Shown here: positions 7,416-8,397 of the stretch, piece after piece | Position numbering within the stretch: the stretch's first letter is position 1 | Layout of the letters: every line of letters starts with the position of its first letter | Source of the DNA: Bacteroidales bacterium | GTDB taxonomy: Bacteria > Bacteroidota > Bacteroidia > Bacteroidales > UBA7960 | Reading direction: 5' to 3' | DNA: 8,397 nt | NCBI GenBank assembly: GCA_003554665.1 | Contig: PWGY01000036.1 | Coordinates: 1 to 8,397 of the forward strand | Program-made: the position numbers and the translations under genes | The notes under the pieces: generated by a model | Told to the model about the DNA's origin: nothing | The model's input: only the letters and a program-made list of their open reading frames with translations | Databases searched by the model: none

Positions 7416-7550
7416 GGTTTGCCGGTACTTCGGCGTTCCGGTATTCACTGCCTTGTTACTGGTTTGCCGGTATTTTGCCTTTCTGGTTGTCGCTATCTGG
7501 GTGCTTGTTTGCCAGTTATTTGGCCTTTCCGGGTTTCGCTATCTGGGAGC
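7416..7550. repeat. Three 45-bp imperfect tandem repeats
   Basis: Units lie at 7416-7460, 7461-7505 and 7506-7550, each starting with GGTTTGCCGG, GGTTTGCCGG or TGTTTGCCAG. Units two and three agree at most positions (both contain CGCTATCTGGG near the end); unit one has diverged after about 12 bases. The exact period of 45 bp without indels is visible by eye. They lie inside the presumed blaI leader, between the promoter and the hairpin array. The long plus-strand frame across them (7353-7658) is low-complexity and is not a credible gene. Confidence 0.8.
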
Positions 7551-7617
7551 TGGGTTCCGGCCCTGTATACGTTTCGGGTGGCCATATCAACAGCCTGCTT
7601 TTCCAAAAAGATCTGTA

Positions 7618-7647
7618 CAAATATAACTAATTTTTTAGTTTTACAAC
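7618..7647 (-). promoter_or_regulatory. Promoter of the blaI-blaR1-like operon
   Basis: On the minus strand TATATTTG (7625 down to 7618) matches the Bacteroidota -7 consensus TAnnTTTG. GTTG (7647 down to 7644) stands in the -33 position with 18 nt between. Transcription would start near 7611, giving a leader of about 400 nt before blaI. The two dyads at 7625-7660 overlap the -33 to -7 region, a repressing position. Confidence 0.75.
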
Positions 7648-7660
7648 TATTTTATTAGTT
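7625..7660. promoter_or_regulatory. Tandem BlaI-type operators (two 16-bp dyads)
   Basis: AACTAATTTTTTAGTT (7625-7640) and AACTATTTTATTAGTT (7645-7660) are dyads of the form AACTA-n6-TAGTT. Their starts are exactly 20 bp apart, about two helical turns, so two repressor dimers could bind on one DNA face. They lie on and just upstream of the spacer of the blaI promoter. Autoregulation through paired dyads is known for BlaI/MecI. That BlaI binds these sites is inferred; no other such dyad was seen in the divergent region. Confidence 0.72.
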
Positions 7661-7900
7661 TTTTAAAAAAACATGATCAAATTCCTTGCCATACTTAAGG
7701 TTTTAGCTGGTAAGTTGCATAACATTTGATACCTAAAGAAATAATGGTGCTCTCCGTCCAGAAATTATCTCCCTGAAAAACAAGAGCCCAATCCTGGAAA
7801 AACATGAACCCCCCCCTGGAAAAAACCCGATCCTGGTTCAGCTTGCAGGATAAAATTTTTCAGTAAACCCCATACTGTTAATACCAAAACAAAAAAGACC
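7661..7900. other. Non-coding stretch between the divergent promoters
   Basis: 240 bp with no supported gene. The start is A/T-rich. From 7772 the phrase CCTGRAAAA or CCTGGTT recurs at 7772, 7793, 7815 and 7832, and an uninterrupted run of eight C lies at 7809-7816. A minus-strand frame (7765-8013) starts inside the right hairpin array and reads low-complexity sequence, so it is not reported as a gene. No dyad like the BlaI sites is found here. Confidence 0.5.
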
Positions 7901-7902
7901 CT

Positions 7903-7910
7903 TATATTTG
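7903..7910 (+). promoter_or_regulatory. Putative -7 element for the NimA-like gene
   Basis: TATATTTG is identical to the -7 box of the blaI operon. A good -33 element is not obvious (GTTA at 7877-7880 is 22 nt away, too far). A start near 7917 would place the whole right hairpin array in a leader of about 320 nt. Confidence 0.6.
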
Positions 7911-7932
7911 GTACGTTAAACCAACAACCGGA

Positions 7933-8220
7933 GGGCCGAAGGCCCGACGAACCAACAACCAAGGGTGCGGAGCACCCGTTAACCAGAGTGGCGAAGCCAC
8001 GATTAACCAACAACCGTCAGCGCTTCGCGCTGACTAACCGGAGTGGCGTCAGCCACGACGTACCAACAACCAAGGGTGCGAAGCACCCGTTAACCGGAGG
8101 GGCGTCAGCCCCGACTAACTGGAGTGGCGTTAGCCACGACGAACTAACAACCGTCAGCGCTTCGCGCTGACTAACCGGAGGGGGCGATAGCCCCCGACTA
8201 ACCGGAGTGGCGTCAGCCAC
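7933..8220 (+). repeat. Right hairpin array (11 hairpins) upstream of the NimA-like gene
   Basis: Eleven perfect palindromes: 7933-7945, 7963-7977, 7988-8000, 8016-8034, 8043-8056, 8074-8088, 8099-8112, 8124-8137, 8153-8171, 8180-8195 and 8207-8220. Stem classes are GTGGC (four), GGGGC/GGGGGC (two), GGGTGC (two), GTCAGCGC (two) and GGGCC (one). Loops are GAA, GGA, GAA, TTC, GTCA, GAA, GTCA, GTTA, TTC, GATA, GTCA in order. Linkers of 8-17 nt follow the stem class: CCGGA/CTGGA/CAGA before GTGGC and GGGGC stems, AACAACCAA before GGGTGC, AACAACC before GTCAGCGC. The array ends 16 nt before the ATG at 8237. No T-tracts and no protein-coding frame explain it. It is not a CRISPR array: repeats are palindromic, unequal and without unique spacers. 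Confidence 0.95.
8005..8038. repeat. 34-bp perfect inverted repeat, right copy
   Basis: This is the exact reverse complement of 7328-7361 and contains the hairpin 8016-8034 with its linkers. The two copies flank about 640 bp carrying both divergent promoters, the BlaI operators and the 45-bp repeats. Confidence 0.95.
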
Positions 8221-8236
8221 GACTAACCAAAACGCC

Positions 8237-8397
8237 ATGGCTACAAACCTGATCCACAACCAAGAAAAAATCCGACAGATCATCGACAAATGCGACACAT
8301 GTTACGTAGGCATGACTGACCCTGAAGGGAGACCCTATGTCCTTCCTTTCAACTTCGGCTACGAAGACGGGTTTATTTACCTCCATATGGCTCCTCA
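8237..8397 (+). CDS. Pyridoxamine 5'-phosphate oxidase / NimA-like flavoprotein, N-terminal part (3' end outside window)
   Basis: The frame opens at ATG 8237-8239 and runs off the window after 53 full codons. Residues CDTCYVGMTDPEGRPYVLPFNFGYEDGFIYLHMAP match the first strands of the Pyridox_ox_2 / NimA-like split-barrel family (typical: VGM.D..G.PYV.P.NFGY.DG.IY.H.A). Members bind FMN or related cofactors as dimers; some (Nim proteins) reduce 5-nitroimidazoles, many are uncharacterised. Whether this one acts on such drugs cannot be told from 53 residues. The ATG follows the last hairpin by 16 nt with no Shine-Dalgarno. Confidence 0.85.
   Translation, partial: MATNLIHNQEKIRQIIDKCDTCYVGMTDPEGRPYVLPFNFGYEDGFIYLHMAP

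Noticed and set aside
7353..7658. Plus-strand frame of 101 codons across the left array and 45-bp repeats
   Set aside because: The translation only reflects repeat DNA, has no motif, and lies antisense to the presumed blaI leader.
7988..8170. Plus-strand frame of 60 codons inside the right array
   Set aside because: It consists only of hairpin and linker sequence and ends within the array.
7231..8220. CRISPR array
   Set aside because: Repeats are short, palindromic, of several sequence classes and directly linked by conserved short linkers; there are no unique spacers of even length and no cas genes.
8017..8298. Minus-strand frame of 93 codons across the right array
   Set aside because: It runs through hairpin repeats and antisense to the NimA-like gene; the residues (repeated VGADAPP, LTPL) mirror the DNA repeats.

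Overview
The window looks like chromosomal DNA of a member of the Bacteroidota, probably Bacteroidales/Marinilabiliales-like. Three things point there: -7 boxes of the TAnnTTTG type instead of an E. coli -10, few Shine-Dalgarno sequences, and typical families (an M56 BlaR1-like protein with a TonB C-terminal domain, a BlaI repressor, an AAE-type exchanger, a YD/RHS-like repeat protein). This placement is an inference from content; no 16S or phylogeny is available.

Layout. 1-190: the 3' end of rplT (ribosomal protein L20) and a strong terminator. 242-3456 (minus strand): a class I CPD photolyase gene, then 10 nt later a CoA-pyrophosphatase-type NUDIX gene interrupted by one in-frame TAA, then a secreted protein made of about twelve 25-27-residue tyrosine-rich repeats that converges on rplT. 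3567-5156 (plus): an intact AspT/YidE/YbjL-type transporter, divergent from the photolyase. 5327-7214 (minus): a blaI-blaR1-like pair. The blaR1-like frame stops at TAA after its TonB domain, but the same frame stays open for 69 more codons and reads as a plug-like segment. 7215-8236: a roughly 1 kb non-coding region between blaI and a divergent NimA/pyridoxamine-phosphate-oxidase-like gene that runs off the right edge.

The 1 kb divergent region is the most unusual part. It holds two arrays of short perfect hairpins (7 on the left, 11 on the right) in inverted orientation. Each array lies downstream of a TATATTTG promoter box and ends just before a start codon, so both face their gene the same way. 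Stem sequences vary with both arms changing together. Loops are restricted to GNA/GNNA (or TTC in one stem class), and each stem class has its own linkers. Between the arrays are three 45-bp tandem repeats, a blaI promoter covered by two identically built 16-bp dyads 20 bp apart (likely BlaI operators), and about 240 bp with no recognisable gene.

Likely gene relations: BlaI represses its own operon through the tandem dyads, and the M56 protease is expected to relieve repression after a cell-envelope signal. The photolyase and the NUDIX gene are arranged as an operon for damage repair and metabolite clean-up, with the NUDIX gene apparently broken. The hairpin arrays would be transcribed as leaders of about 320 to 400 nt if the two predicted promoters are correct.
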